From assembly GCF_004521915.1 (NCBI RefSeq), contig NZ_SDKD01000021.1, positions 32,627-96,626 of the forward strand: a DNA stretch of 64,000 bases, read 5' to 3'. Numbering within the stretch: position 1 is the stretch's first letter; the number at the start of each line of letters is the position of its first letter. Both the position numbers and the translations under genes were made by a program. This DNA comes from Brevibacillus migulae (lineage in GTDB: Bacteria > Bacillota > Bacilli > Brevibacillales > Brevibacillaceae). Of this stretch, positions 51,679 to 60,580 are shown one piece after another. A model generated the notes under the pieces. The model saw nothing but the letters and a program-made list of their open reading frames with translations, made no database searches and was not told the origin of the DNA.

Positions 51679-52891
51679 ACCTCGCTACCTCATTTCGTGC
51701 TTCTTCCAGCAATCGCTCGGGCGTATTGGGAAGACCGTGTAAAGCCGTTTGAACCAGCAGATGATTCAATGTATGAGCGATCCAGTCTCCCTGTTTTTTT
51801 TGCAAGGCTTCCTGCAGCTGCTTTCCATTGATCGCCAGTTCTTTGGTCGTTTTCACCGGTAATGCATCGTATGTCTTACGCAGCACAGACAGCGTATCCC
51901 GCTCCTCATGATTCCACCAGCAAGCACGCAGCAGTCCCTCGATCTCCTCACACGCCGTCAAGCCATATTCCAGCAGCAACCGGTCCCACGGCATCGCCGC
52001 TGGTGTGTCCCACTTTGGTTGCAATCGATCGAGAACGATGACGTTCCGCCCGATCGTTTCAATTTCTCGCTTGGACATTTTCAAGAAGAAACAGAGTTCT
52101 TTGGCTTTTATAGGGCTAAGATTCATCATGTAGAAAAGCAAGGACCATTTTTGCGTCAAAGTCTCCACTTTGCCGATCCGCCATATTTGCGGCTCCGGTT
52201 TGCCAAATAGGTGATGCAAGAGGGGAATTCCCTGAAACAGCCGTGTTTCAACCATCGTCTCCATCCCGATTTTGAGAAAAGAGCCATGCAGCAGCTTGTT
52301 CAGCTCATCACGCACTCGTTCAATGGCAATATGTGCGAGCAGATTCGCTGTTTCTGCGATGGCAGCCTTCGTTTCCGGCTCAATCTGAAAACCCAACTGA
52401 ACGGAAAAACGTACGGCACGCAAGATACGCAGCGCATCCTCACGAAACCGTACAGATGGGTCACCTACCGCCCGAATCACACCATCCGCCAGATCTTGCC
52501 GCCCGTGAAAGGGATCCTCGAGACGATCGTGTTGATCCATCGCCATCGCATTCATTGTAAAATCGCGTCTGGCCAAATCCAGGTGCAATTCCCCGACAAA
52601 GGTCACATGCTCCGGCCGCCGAAAATCCAGATAATCGCCTTCTGTCCGATAGGTGGTTACCTCAAATAAATAACCGTCCCGCTTCACGGAGACTGTACCA
52701 TGCTTGAGTCCAGTCGGCACATGATCGGGAAATAGGCGCATCACGTCGCCAGGATGGGCATTCGTACATATATCTATATCTTGAATCGGCCTTCCCAGAT
52801 GCCAGTCTCGTACGCATCCGCCGACGAAATAAGCTTCATACCCATTCTCCTCCAACGTTTGAAGAACTTGCCGGGCCGCTTCTTTTCGCAT
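51659..52891 (-). CDS. cca: CCA tRNA nucleotidyltransferase
   Basis: Adds or repairs the 3' CCA of tRNAs; 410 residues, class II. F-V-G-G-C-V-R-D near residue 22 and D-I-D-I-C near 40 hold the metal ligands, and R-R-D-F-T-M-N-A-M-A near 110 is diagnostic. The start at 52891 has AAGGAG upstream. In-frame codons back to 53197 would overlap bshA and lack a site. Confidence 0.94.
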   Translation of the reverse strand: MRKEAARQVLQTLEENGYEAYFVGGCVRDWHLGRPIQDIDICTNAHPGDVMRLFPDHVPTGLKHGTVSVKRDGYLFEVTTYRTEGDYLDFRRPEHVTFVGELHLDLARRDFTMNAMAMDQHDRLEDPFHGRQDLADGVIRAVGDPSVRFREDALRILRAVRFSVQLGFQIEPETKAAIAETANLLAHIAIERVRDELNKLLHGSFLKIGMETMVETRLFQGIPLLHHLFGKPEPQIWRIGKVETLTQKWSLLFYMMNLSPIKAKELCFFLKMSKREIETIGRNVIVLDRLQPKWDTPAAMPWDRLLLEYGLTACEEIEGLLRACWWNHEERDTLSVLRKTYDALPVKTTKELAINGKQLQEALQKKQGDWIAHTLNHLLVQTALHGLPNTPERLLEEARNEVARYEKHQA

Positions 52892-53009
52892 CAGCCTCGT
52901 CTCCTTTCTCCACAGACAGCGAATGACGTAAGGAGGATTTCTCATGAAAATGCTCTTTGGGTTGTTTATCCTGGTATCCAAAGTAATACAGCAAATGAAA
53001 AAAGATTCA

Positions 53010-54125
53010 CTATGACAATAAACGCAAGTACAGCTCTTCGTATTGGGCTGCAATCTTGTTGTGGCAGAAGGTTTCACAGGATCGCTCGATGCCGCTCGTG
53101 GAAAATTCTCGATACAGCTTTTCGTCCTGCAGCAGCTGCAGGGTCCGTTCTGCCATGCCCTGCACATCCCCAACCTCGCACAAGAAGCCGCTTTCACCGT
53201 CCACGACTACTTCCGGCAATCCGCCGGCTGTAGATGCGACGACCGGCACCCCGCAAGCCATCGCTTCCAAGGCGACCAGTCCGAAGCTTTCCTTTTCGGA
53301 AGGGAGCAGCATCACGTCTGCCATGGAAATCACTTCTGCCACATCCTCTTGCTTTCCGAGAAAATGGACATCATTCGCCAGTCCCAGATCGATGAGCTGC
53401 TTGCGTGCGTGGATCAGGTCGGGTCCCTCCCCGATAAAGATCAGCTTGGCCTGCATTTCGTTTCGGACCAGGCGAAATACCTCCACCACATCCGGTACAC
53501 GCTTCACGGGACGGAAATTGGAAATATGCATGATTACCTTTTCTCCGTTAGGCGCGAACACTTTTTTCAGATGGGATACTTCCCGTGGATAGTAGCGGCG
53601 TTTGTCCACAAAATTGTATACGGGTTCAATCTCTTTGGTTACTTGCAGCAGCTGCTTGGTTTCACGGATCAAATCCCGCGAGACCGCCGTTACCAGATCG
53701 CTCTGCTCGATGCCGAAGCGAATCATCTCGCTCAAGCTGGAATCATACCCGAGCACCGTGATGTCGGTCCCATGCAGCGTCGTTACGATCTTCAAGCCAT
53801 CCCCTACCATTTGCTTGGCCAGGTAGGCGCAGAGAGCGTGCGGGACCGCATAATGAACGTGCAAAATATCCAGCTTTTCATTTTTCGCTACCTGTGCCAT
53901 CCGATTGGCGAGCGTCAAGTCGTATGGCGGATATTTAAATACGTCGTAGTGGTTAACTTCCACCTCATGATAAAAGATATTCGGATGAAAGCCGCCCAAA
54001 CGGAAAGGCATGCTTGACGTAATAAAATGCACATTATGGCCACGTTCGGCCAACAGCTTCCCAAGTTCCGTCGCGACGACGCCAGAACCGCCTAAGGAAG
54101 GGTAACACGTGATGCCTATATTCAT
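53010..54125 (-). CDS. bshA: Bacillithiol glycosyltransferase BshA
   Basis: Transfers GlcNAc from UDP-GlcNAc to L-malate, the first step of bacillithiol synthesis; 371-residue GT4 enzyme. N-terminal I-T-C-Y-P-S-L-G-G-S-G-V-V-A-T-E and C-terminal P-S-E-K-E-S-F-G-L-V-A-L-E-A-M-A-C-G are typical. It follows bshB1 and mgsA, as in B. subtilis. Bacillithiol is the main low-molecular-weight thiol of Bacillota and fits the identification of the organism. Confidence 0.95.
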   Translation of the reverse strand: MNIGITCYPSLGGSGVVATELGKLLAERGHNVHFITSSMPFRLGGFHPNIFYHEVEVNHYDVFKYPPYDLTLANRMAQVAKNEKLDILHVHYAVPHALCAYLAKQMVGDGLKIVTTLHGTDITVLGYDSSLSEMIRFGIEQSDLVTAVSRDLIRETKQLLQVTKEIEPVYNFVDKRRYYPREVSHLKKVFAPNGEKVIMHISNFRPVKRVPDVVEVFRLVRNEMQAKLIFIGEGPDLIHARKQLIDLGLANDVHFLGKQEDVAEVISMADVMLLPSEKESFGLVALEAMACGVPVVASTAGGLPEVVVDGESGFLCEVGDVQGMAERTLQLLQDEKLYREFSTSGIERSCETFCHNKIAAQYEELYLRLLS

Positions 54126-54175
54126 AAAAGACTCTCCTTTACCATGCTTGCCAAAAACAGCTTTCGAACATACTC

Positions 54176-54874
54176 CTACAATTGCGAAAACACCAATGGC
54201 GAAGCATTTACAAAGCCTTCGGCAAAATCGACGCCGGCTTGCTGTCCAAATAGGCGCTCACGATACTCGACCGCCTCTAGATAACCGTTATTCAATGGAG
54301 TTGCAACGGTGTTTTCTTCTCGCTCAAATTGGCTGCGATAGCAGCGAAGGACGTTCATTTTTTCTTGATACACATCGCTGATATCTACGAAAAAAACCGG
54401 TGTCACGGTTGAATTGATAAAATAATAGCAAAAACGGTCCGGTCGGTAGGCGGCACCGGCTTCCTCCGCCTCATATTTGCGAATGCCTGCATTGAAAATC
54501 GCTTCACGTACAATCCGGCTGACACTTTCATGATCGGGATGGCGATCGTGCATATACGGAGCCAGGACCAGTGCGGGTCTTGTCTGTCGAATGATCCGCA
54601 CGACTTGTCGGATTGCTTCCTCACGCACTCCTTCCAGACCTCGATCCGGAAGCCCGAGATTTGTCCGATTGGCGATGCCCATCAATCGATCTGCTGCTGC
54701 TGCTTCCTGCTGTCTTCTGGAGACATCTCCATTGGAGGAAAGCTCGGCATAGGTCAAATCCAGGATGCCGACACGTTTTCCCTGTTTGGCTGCTTTTAGC
54801 AGGCTTCCCGCCGCCCCGATTTCCACATCATCGGGATGGGCGCCGATCGCCAATATATCTAATCTTTCTATCAT
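54176..54874 (-). CDS. bshB1: Bacillithiol deacetylase BshB1
   Basis: Zinc-dependent deacetylase of GlcNAc-malate, 232 residues, LmbE-like. The motif A-H-P-D-D-V-E-I-G near residue 17 supplies ligands, with P-D-H-E-S near 115. The start overlaps mgsA by four bases. bshC, the last enzyme, is not in this window. Confidence 0.94.
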   Translation of the reverse strand: MIERLDILAIGAHPDDVEIGAAGSLLKAAKQGKRVGILDLTYAELSSNGDVSRRQQEAAAADRLMGIANRTNLGLPDRGLEGVREEAIRQVVRIIRQTRPALVLAPYMHDRHPDHESVSRIVREAIFNAGIRKYEAEEAGAAYRPDRFCYYFINSTVTPVFFVDISDVYQEKMNVLRCYRSQFEREENTVATPLNNGYLEAVEYRERLFGQQAGVDFAEGFVNASPLVFSQL

Positions 54875-55281
54875 TCTTTCTGCTCCTCATGGACAATTTT
54901 TCGCCATGCGATTTCGTCATTGGCCAACGCTTTCAAGATGATCTCCGCTGAACCGAGATTCGTCGCAAACGGGATGCGGTGCACATCGCACAGGCGCAAA
55001 AGGGCAATGATATCTGGCTCATGCGGCTGAGAGGTCAACGGATCGCGTAAAAAAATGATGACATCCATCTCATTGCGTGCGATCATCGCACCAATCTGTT
55101 GGTCACCGCCAAGCGGTCCTGACAGAAAACGCGTTACATGCAGCGATGTGGCTTCCATGATGCGTTGTCCGGTTGTCCCGGTGGCATACAATTCGTGCTT
55201 TGCCAAAATAGGCTCATAAGCGACTGCCAGCTGTATCATTTCTTCCTTCTTGCGATCGTGTGCGATCAACGCTACTCTCAT
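54871..55281 (-). CDS. mgsA: Methylglyoxal synthase
   Basis: Converts dihydroxyacetone phosphate to methylglyoxal and phosphate; 136 residues. H-D-R-K-K near residue 8, A-T-G-T-T-G near 44 and S-G-P-L-G-G-D-Q-Q-I-G-A near 65 hold the catalytic and phosphate-binding residues. It is overlapped by bshB1 and lies 19 bases after dapB; bacillithiol helps to detoxify methylglyoxal, so co-location makes sense. Confidence 0.95.
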   Translation of the reverse strand: MRVALIAHDRKKEEMIQLAVAYEPILAKHELYATGTTGQRIMEATSLHVTRFLSGPLGGDQQIGAMIARNEMDVIIFLRDPLTSQPHEPDIIALLRLCDVHRIPFATNLGSAEIILKALANDEIAWRKIVHEEQKE

Positions 55282-55300
55282 CCGTCTCTCCCCATTCTCT

Positions 55301-56050
55301 CTAATCGATTAAATGCTCCAATCCATACACCAAATGGTCGAGGTTCATCACAGCCTTAATGGCCATATTCACCCCAGGCATGAACGATTCGCGGCTGATG
55401 GAATCATGTCTGATGGACAACGTCTGGCCAACAGCACCAAACAATACCTCCTGATGGGCAACCATTCCCGGCAGACGGACGCTGTGAATGCGGAAGCCGT
55501 CATACTCGGAGCCCCGTGCTCCCGGAATCAGTTCTTTTTCGTCCGGATGCCCCTGCACGATATGCTCTCTCGCTTGGCTGATCAGCTCCGCCGTTTTTAG
55601 CGCGGTTCCGCTTGGCGCATCCAGCTTCCGGTCATGGTGAAGCTCGATAATTTCCACATGTGGCATGTATTTGGCCGCCATCGCTGCAAACTTCATGCAA
55701 AGAATTGCCCCGATCGCAAAGTTCGGCGCCAAAATCGCTCCTAAGCCAGCAGCCTTGAAGCGCTCCGTCAAGTCTTGCAATTGGGCCGCAGACAAGCCGG
55801 TCGTCCCTACTACCGGTCTGACGCCATGCGCCAGCGACAGCTCCATGTTGCGATAGACATCATGCGGCGTCGTAAAATCGACCATTACATCCGGCTTCAG
55901 CTCAGCAAACTGGTATGCGATTTCCTGCTCGCTCTTTCTCGTATCGATGGGCCCGGCATAAACGAGCTGCTCATCAGCTTCCAGCATCTTCACGACTTCC
56001 TGTCCCATTCTTCCTTTTGCTCCCGCGACTGCTACTCGAATTGGCTGCAA
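55301..56050 (-). CDS. dapB: 4-hydroxy-tetrahydrodipicolinate reductase DapB
   Basis: NAD(P)H-dependent enzyme of lysine and diaminopimelate synthesis, also feeding dipicolinate for spores; 249 residues. G-A-K-G-R-M-G-Q-E near the N-terminus, E-L-H-H-D-R-K-L-D-A-P-S-G-T-A near 150 are diagnostic. It starts the dapB-mgsA-bshB1-bshA unit, after the MazG-like gene. Confidence 0.95.
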   Translation of the reverse strand: MQPIRVAVAGAKGRMGQEVVKMLEADEQLVYAGPIDTRKSEQEIAYQFAELKPDVMVDFTTPHDVYRNMELSLAHGVRPVVGTTGLSAAQLQDLTERFKAAGLGAILAPNFAIGAILCMKFAAMAAKYMPHVEIIELHHDRKLDAPSGTALKTAELISQAREHIVQGHPDEKELIPGARGSEYDGFRIHSVRLPGMVAHQEVLFGAVGQTLSIRHDSISRESFMPGVNMAIKAVMNLDHLVYGLEHLID

Positions 56051-56070
56051 TGGTTGTCCCCTCTTCCTGT

Positions 56071-56406
56071 CTATTCTTCGATTCGTGTCCAGCGGTCTTT
56101 ATCCCGCGTGTTGAACTTGTGCATAATCCGGTCAAATGCTTCTTGCAGATCAATCCCTAATGAGTTGGCAAAGCACAGCACGATAAAAAAGACATCTCCT
56201 AGTTCTTCGGCAACCGTCTTTTCTTCTTCATCGTTTTTTTTCGGCTTTTCTCCATAATAATGGTTGATTTCTCTTGCCAGCTCTCCGACTTCCTCCGTCA
56301 TACGCGCCATCATCGCAAGCGGGGAAAAATACCCTTCTTTGAATTGGGATATGTATTGATCCACTTCTGCCTGGATTTCCTCCAGTGTTTTTCGTTTCTC
56401 CGTCAT
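56071..56406 (-). CDS. MazG-like nucleotide pyrophosphohydrolase (YpjD type)
   Basis: A 111-residue all-alpha NTP pyrophosphatase. M-T-E-E-V-G-E-L-A-R-E-I around residue 35 and E-E-L-G-D-V-F-F around 65 form the metal site. It removes non-canonical or excess nucleoside triphosphates. The position before dapB matches YpjD. AGGAGGTAG lies upstream of ATG. Confidence 0.9.
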   Translation of the reverse strand: MTEKRKTLEEIQAEVDQYISQFKEGYFSPLAMMARMTEEVGELAREINHYYGEKPKKNDEEEKTVAEELGDVFFIVLCFANSLGIDLQEAFDRIMHKFNTRDKDRWTRIEE

Positions 56407-56559
56407 ACCTCCTACCTCCTTTCACCAATTCTCTCTACCGACTATCCTACCCGAAACGGAGCAGTTTGCCAAATCCTGTTCACACTTTGACGGCCTATTG
56501 TGGACATCCCTATCCATGTCCGATATAATGGCTCTGGCACGGGTGTAAAGGAGCGAAAA

Positions 56560-56634
56560 ATGACAGATGAATCTACGACTGAAAAGTATTCTAGCTATCA
56601 TCATCGGAACTGCGATCATGGGATTTGGGATTAA
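56560..56634 (+). CDS. Possible 24-residue overlapping frame at the YitT gene start
   Basis: ATG 56560 lies six bases after AAGGAG, the ideal distance, and opens a 24-codon frame ending TAA at 56632-56634 in another frame from the YitT-family gene, whose ATG (56567) is 13 bases from the same site. It may be an upstream frame that tunes expression, or a chance event. Confidence 0.25.
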   Translation: MTDESTTEKYSSYHHRNCDHGIWD

Positions 56635-57424
56635 TGCCTTCAATATTCCGAACAACCTCGCTGAAGGCGGCATTACCGGGATCAGCATCATTATCAAACT
56701 CTTGCTTCCGGCGGTGGATCAAGGGATTGTTTACTTTTTGCTGAATATTCCTCTCTTTATTCTTGGGTGGAAAGTGCTGGGGCGCGCTGCGTTTATTTAT
56801 ACGATTATCGGAACTGTCAGCTTGTCCGTATTTTTATCCCTCTTTGAAGGTACACTGGCTTTGCCTCTCAATGACAAATTGCTCGCTTCCCTGTATGCAG
56901 GGGTGGCAGTTGGCGCAGGACTAGGCATCATCTTCCGTTACGGGGGGACGACGGGCGGTGTGGATATTATCGCGCGCTTGCTGCAAAAACACTTTGGCAT
57001 CAGCATGGGCAGAACACTGTTTTTCGGTGATATTCTCGTAATCGGGGCTTCCCTGATCTACCTCAGTGTGGAAAGTGCCATGTACACATTGGTCGCGGTC
57101 TTTGTCGCTGCACGTGTGATCGACTTTTTCCAGGATGGCGCCTATGCGGGAAAAGCGCTCACCATCATTTCCAATCATGCCCAAGAAATTGCGGATCAAA
57201 TTCTCGCCGTTGGCCGGGGCGTGACGCTTCTATCGGGTCGAGGTGCATTTTCCGGGGAAGAAAAAGATGTGGTCTATGTAGTCGTCAGCCGTAATGAAAT
57301 CGTCCGGTTTAAGTCGATCGTGCAAGAAGTGGATCCACATGCCTTCGTCATCGTCAATGATGTCCATGAGGTGCTGGGAGAAGGATTTACCTTTGATGAA
57401 AACAAGCAGCCGCTTCGCGATTGA
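56567..57424 (+). CDS. ypjC: YitT-family membrane protein (YpjC-like)
   Basis: A 285-residue integral membrane protein. Five to six N-terminal helices (about 8-195, I-L-A-I-I-I-G-T-A-I-M-G-F-G, L-A-E-G-G-I-T-G-I) are followed by a cytoplasmic DUF2179 domain (about 200-280, containing V-T-L-L-S-G-R-G). The function of the family is unknown. It lies opposite to its neighbours, unlike the B. subtilis arrangement where ypjC is in the same direction as ypjB, as I recall. In-frame upstream stop at 56561 fixes the start. Confidence 0.88.
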   Translation: MNLRLKSILAIIIGTAIMGFGINAFNIPNNLAEGGITGISIIIKLLLPAVDQGIVYFLLNIPLFILGWKVLGRAAFIYTIIGTVSLSVFLSLFEGTLALPLNDKLLASLYAGVAVGAGLGIIFRYGGTTGGVDIIARLLQKHFGISMGRTLFFGDILVIGASLIYLSVESAMYTLVAVFVAARVIDFFQDGAYAGKALTIISNHAQEIADQILAVGRGVTLLSGRGAFSGEEKDVVYVVVSRNEIVRFKSIVQEVDPHAFVIVNDVHEVLGEGFTFDENKQPLRD

Positions 57425-57448
57425 TTCAGCATACATACTTTGTGCAAA

Positions 57449-57482
57449 ACAAAAACGCGCCGGATTTGGCGCGTTTTTGTTT
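57449..57482. terminator. Bidirectional terminator after ypjC
   Basis: CAAAAACGCGCC / GGCGCGTTTTTG stem with a short loop, A-rich on the left and T-rich on the right; it serves ypjC (plus) and the P-loop kinase-like gene (minus). Confidence 0.88.
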
Positions 57483-57516
57483 GTTTCTCCGTCAGGGCGC
57501 ATTCATTCTCATCGTT

Positions 57517-58059
57517 TTATCTGACCCGGCCCTCTGTCCAGACCCGATCCCATATCTCCTCCACTGATTCCTCTGGAGATTGATGGGAAGTATCGAGCCA
57601 TAAGCCTACCCTTGGTGTTTGTTCGCGCAATCGCCGATCAAGCTCAGCGATTGTCCACAAACCGTACCCGGTTTTCGAGCGATTCGCCTCTCTCTTGGCC
57701 ACCTCTTCCTGTGCGGGAATCAGCACCACGACATAGAGTGGCCCTTGTTGAATAAAATCAACCGTTTCCTGAAGCATTGGCCCGATAATCACATCTTGCA
57801 ACACAACGTTAAAACCAGCGGCAAAGTATGTATCTGCGACCCGAGCTGAAATTTGATGGCGCAAGCGCAGTTGTCGTATCGCTTCTCCTTCCGAGTCAGG
57901 CAGCATTTCTTCCCTACCGCTCACAATCATTCTCCTGAAGGCATCTCCCCGCAAATGAATGGCTCTTTCAAACTTTCGTGCAAGAAGCTCGGCGATCGTA
58001 GATTTTCCCGACGCCATGATCCCCGTAATCAGAAATACCCCCGTTTTATCAGCATTCAT
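57517..58059 (-). CDS. P-loop phosphotransferase-like protein
   Basis: A 180-residue AAA/kinase-like protein with Walker A G-I-M-A-S-G-K-S-T near residue 15, an L-R-G-D-A-F-R-R substrate segment near 40 and a V-V-L-Q-D-V-I Walker B-like strand near 90. It resembles the chloramphenicol-phosphotransferase/APS-kinase-like group. The substrate is not evident. It is an accessory gene between ypjC and ypjB. Confidence 0.75.
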   Translation of the reverse strand: MNADKTGVFLITGIMASGKSTIAELLARKFERAIHLRGDAFRRMIVSGREEMLPDSEGEAIRQLRLRHQISARVADTYFAAGFNVVLQDVIIGPMLQETVDFIQQGPLYVVVLIPAQEEVAKREANRSKTGYGLWTIAELDRRLREQTPRVGLWLDTSHQSPEESVEEIWDRVWTEGRVR

Positions 58060-58110
58060 GCTTTGATCCCACCTACCAGAGTTGTCTGTGACCCGCCTAT
58101 CATCGCGAAC

Positions 58111-58929
58111 TTACCCAAATGTTCCAACGTGTTCGGCTTGATATTTTCGCCATGCAACATAAGCGAGAGTCAAGCACACGACACCTGCTATCGTCAGGAT
58201 TAACGTCAAGGGAGATTGCGGATGAATGAATTGCGCAAGCGTGCTTTTATCCTCTCCGACAAAAGCGACCTGCATCTGCGCGCTTAACTCTCGAAGTGCT
58301 TCCCTGACCAGCTGCCAATCTACCTGCTCATTTCGGATTTCTTTATGAATCCGTTGATAAGCTGCTCCGATTTTCTCCATTTGACCGGCCTGCAGCTGGA
58401 CACTCATCGCCGGACGAATCGCCAAAAACAGCTGATAGTTCTCTTCAAATTGCGCGAGAAACGCTACGTTGTCCCGTTCCACCGACGCTTGCAGCAGGTT
58501 TTGCATTTGATTGGCATACGAGCTGTAATACTCCCTCCACATCGGCTGATGGGCGTGACTGAGCGCATCAATGGCCACTCTCACCTGTGTGGCGTGCCAT
58601 AGCAATTTATCCTCACCCGATGCAGGGTTAGCGTACATTTGTTTCGCCGCCAGTATGGACTGGGTTACCGCATTCAGACTTTCGATGCGAATGCGTGTCG
58701 GCAATGTTTGATTGGGAAAGATCTCGCCAAGCTGATTCAATTTGCTTCTCGCTGCTTCCAAGTCCCCTTTTTTCGTAAGCTGATAAAAATCACCCGCCAG
58801 CTGATCCAATTCCACCAGATGCGCTTCATGCTCCGGTTTCTGCAACTGGGAAAAGAATGATTGCACAGGCCAAGCCAGAGAAAGACCGACTACGATCAAC
58901 ACAAGTAAAATCACTCGATTTTTCCGCAA
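58111..58929 (-). CDS. ypjB: Sporulation protein YpjB
   Basis: A 272-residue protein with an N-terminal signal anchor (about 5-25), a helical extracytoplasmic domain (40-235) and a second membrane helix near the C-terminus (L-T-L-I-L-T-I-A-G-V-V-C-L-T-L-A). This architecture and its place between ypjA and ypjC match YpjB, described as sporulation-related in Bacillus. The function is unknown. Confidence 0.78.
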   Translation of the reverse strand: MRKNRVILLVLIVVGLSLAWPVQSFFSQLQKPEHEAHLVELDQLAGDFYQLTKKGDLEAARSKLNQLGEIFPNQTLPTRIRIESLNAVTQSILAAKQMYANPASGEDKLLWHATQVRVAIDALSHAHQPMWREYYSSYANQMQNLLQASVERDNVAFLAQFEENYQLFLAIRPAMSVQLQAGQMEKIGAAYQRIHKEIRNEQVDWQLVREALRELSAQMQVAFVGEDKSTLAQFIHPQSPLTLILTIAGVVCLTLAYVAWRKYQAEHVGTFG

Positions 58930-58978
58930 AAGAAAATCCTCCTTTCCCTAGTACTAGCCTATGGAAAGGAGGACAAGA

Positions 58979-59578
58979 TTAGACCTTGTTTCTCTGTTGA
59001 AACAGATTCAAATACCAGATCATCGCAATGGAGATCAGACTGAGCATTACCGTGCATAATCCCACGATCCCCGTATAAGGAACCAATACATCCGGTAACC
59101 AAGGATGAATAAACATGACGTAGTCCAGGAAGTCATTATTCAACGTCCATAAGGCAGCCAGACCGACCGGCAGCCAGCTGAGCTTATAGAAACGAGCATA
59201 CAGGGCAGATTCGACCGCCATTCCTGTATGGGAAGCCATGAGCATGATATCTGTCCATCGTACTTCATTGCCCATGGCCCATCCAGCGATGATCACCCCG
59301 ACCGCCCATACGCCATACTTAAAATTGGTAATACCGGCCAATGCTTCCAAGAGCGGAATGTGCTTGCCGAGAAGGTAGGTGAGAATGACCAATGTAAACA
59401 ATCCGCTTCCCGTCGGACTGTCCGGCACAAATATGCGCAGCCAAGGCACTGTACTCTCCAATTGGTTTCCATACCAGATGAAGCCATATATTGTACCTAA
59501 AAAGTTGATTATGAAAAGCATCCAGAGAAACCAACGTTCCATCAGTGATGCCCACAACCACTTCCACAAACCCTTCAT
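58979..59578 (-). CDS. ypjA: YpjA-like integral membrane protein (DUF1405)
   Basis: A 199-residue membrane protein of five to six helices, with W-Y-G-N-Q-L and F-K-Y-G-V-W typical of DUF1405. It follows qcrC as in B. subtilis. The preferred start is ATG 59578 with GGGAG upstream; an in-frame start at 59647 adds a basic segment and lacks a site. Confidence 0.85.
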   Translation of the reverse strand: MKGLWKWLWASLMERWFLWMLFIINFLGTIYGFIWYGNQLESTVPWLRIFVPDSPTGSGLFTLVILTYLLGKHIPLLEALAGITNFKYGVWAVGVIIAGWAMGNEVRWTDIMLMASHTGMAVESALYARFYKLSWLPVGLAALWTLNNDFLDYVMFIHPWLPDVLVPYTGIVGLCTVMLSLISIAMIWYLNLFQQRNKV

Positions 59579-59691
59579 CTCAATCGTCTCCCATAATCGC
59601 TTGCTGCGACGTCGCTTCCTTTTATTCCCAGACCGATCCCATTCCATCCGTCACGGAAAGATTTGTGCCTTTGTTGCGAGAAAAATGGTGA

Positions 59692-59717
59692 AGAAAAAAG
59701 CTGACCGAGTCGTCAGC
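59692..59717 (-). terminator. Terminator of qcrABC
   Basis: On the minus strand GCTGAC / GTCAGC around a 6-base loop is followed by TTTTTT, 16 bases after the qcrC stop. Confidence 0.8.
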
Positions 59718-59732
59718 CAGCTTTTTCATCGC

Positions 59733-60527
59733 TTATTTTAAGCTTGCCATATATTCGGCCAGTTTTTTCAGATCATCATCGCTGCCTTGGAACATACCAG
59801 GAGGCATACCGCCTTTACCATTCTTGATGATGTCGGCGATTTGGTTAGCGTCAAGCTTGCTACCAACCTTTTGCAGGTTAGGTCCAGCGACACCTTCCAT
59901 ATTCACACCATGGCAACCTTGACAGCTTGTTTGTGCGGTCCAGACTGCATCCGGTTTAAACGACGAATCTGCCTTCTCTGCGGGAGCTGCTGGTGCCGTA
60001 GCACCGCCAGCGCTGTGGCCGCCATTGCTTGGGTGCAGACGGCTATGCTCATCATTGGCTGCCCATGTCAGATAGAAAATACCGATCAGGGACAGAAGCA
60101 TAATTCCCGTAGCAACCGGACGTTTTTTCGGACGACGGTCTTTGCCGGCATCCAACCAAGGTGCGAGAACCAATGCGGTAAACGCAACCCCTGGGAAAAT
60201 GATGGTACCAAAGACTACCCAGTCACCGGACGCCCAAGGATATTTCAGCATTTGGTACAGGAACAGGAAGTACCAGTCAGGCAACGGAACAAACGATGTA
60301 TCGTTCGGGTTTGCCTTGTCTGTCAGCGGCGACGGATGGGATACTGTCAAGAGCAAGTATCCTACCAAACATACAGCCGCTACCATCCACTCTTTCAACA
60401 GGAAGTTCGGCCAGAACGGTTCCGATTTTCCGGGGAACTCGGAGTAAGATGGAGCAATATTAGGGATGCGCTTCGCCGAAATTCGCGAGTCTCCGACGAA
60501 GGTAGCATCTTTATCATGTTTAGCCAT
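59733..60527 (-). CDS. qcrC: Menaquinol:cytochrome c reductase, subunit IV/cytochrome c fusion QcrC
   Basis: A 264-residue membrane protein. The N-terminal part resembles subunit IV of b6f/bc complexes (P-D-W-Y-F-L-F-L-Y-Q-M), followed by a linker and a C-terminal cytochrome c domain with heme motif C-Q-G-C-H near residue 203 and methionine ligand in G-G-M-P-P-G-M. It passes electrons from the Rieske protein to cytochrome c or oxidase. It ends the qcrABC operon. Confidence 0.95.
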   Translation of the reverse strand: MAKHDKDATFVGDSRISAKRIPNIAPSYSEFPGKSEPFWPNFLLKEWMVAAVCLVGYLLLTVSHPSPLTDKANPNDTSFVPLPDWYFLFLYQMLKYPWASGDWVVFGTIIFPGVAFTALVLAPWLDAGKDRRPKKRPVATGIMLLSLIGIFYLTWAANDEHSRLHPSNGGHSAGGATAPAAPAEKADSSFKPDAVWTAQTSCQGCHGVNMEGVAGPNLQKVGSKLDANQIADIIKNGKGGMPPGMFQGSDDDLKKLAEYMASLK

Positions 60528-60580
60528 GCTATACCCTCCTTGATCGAGATCAAAGATCTCTCTTCAAAATTGTCGAAGAC

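Noticed and set aside
52892..53197. N-terminal extension of cca overlapping bshA
   Set aside because: No ribosome site and no family support; AAGGAG precedes ATG 52891.
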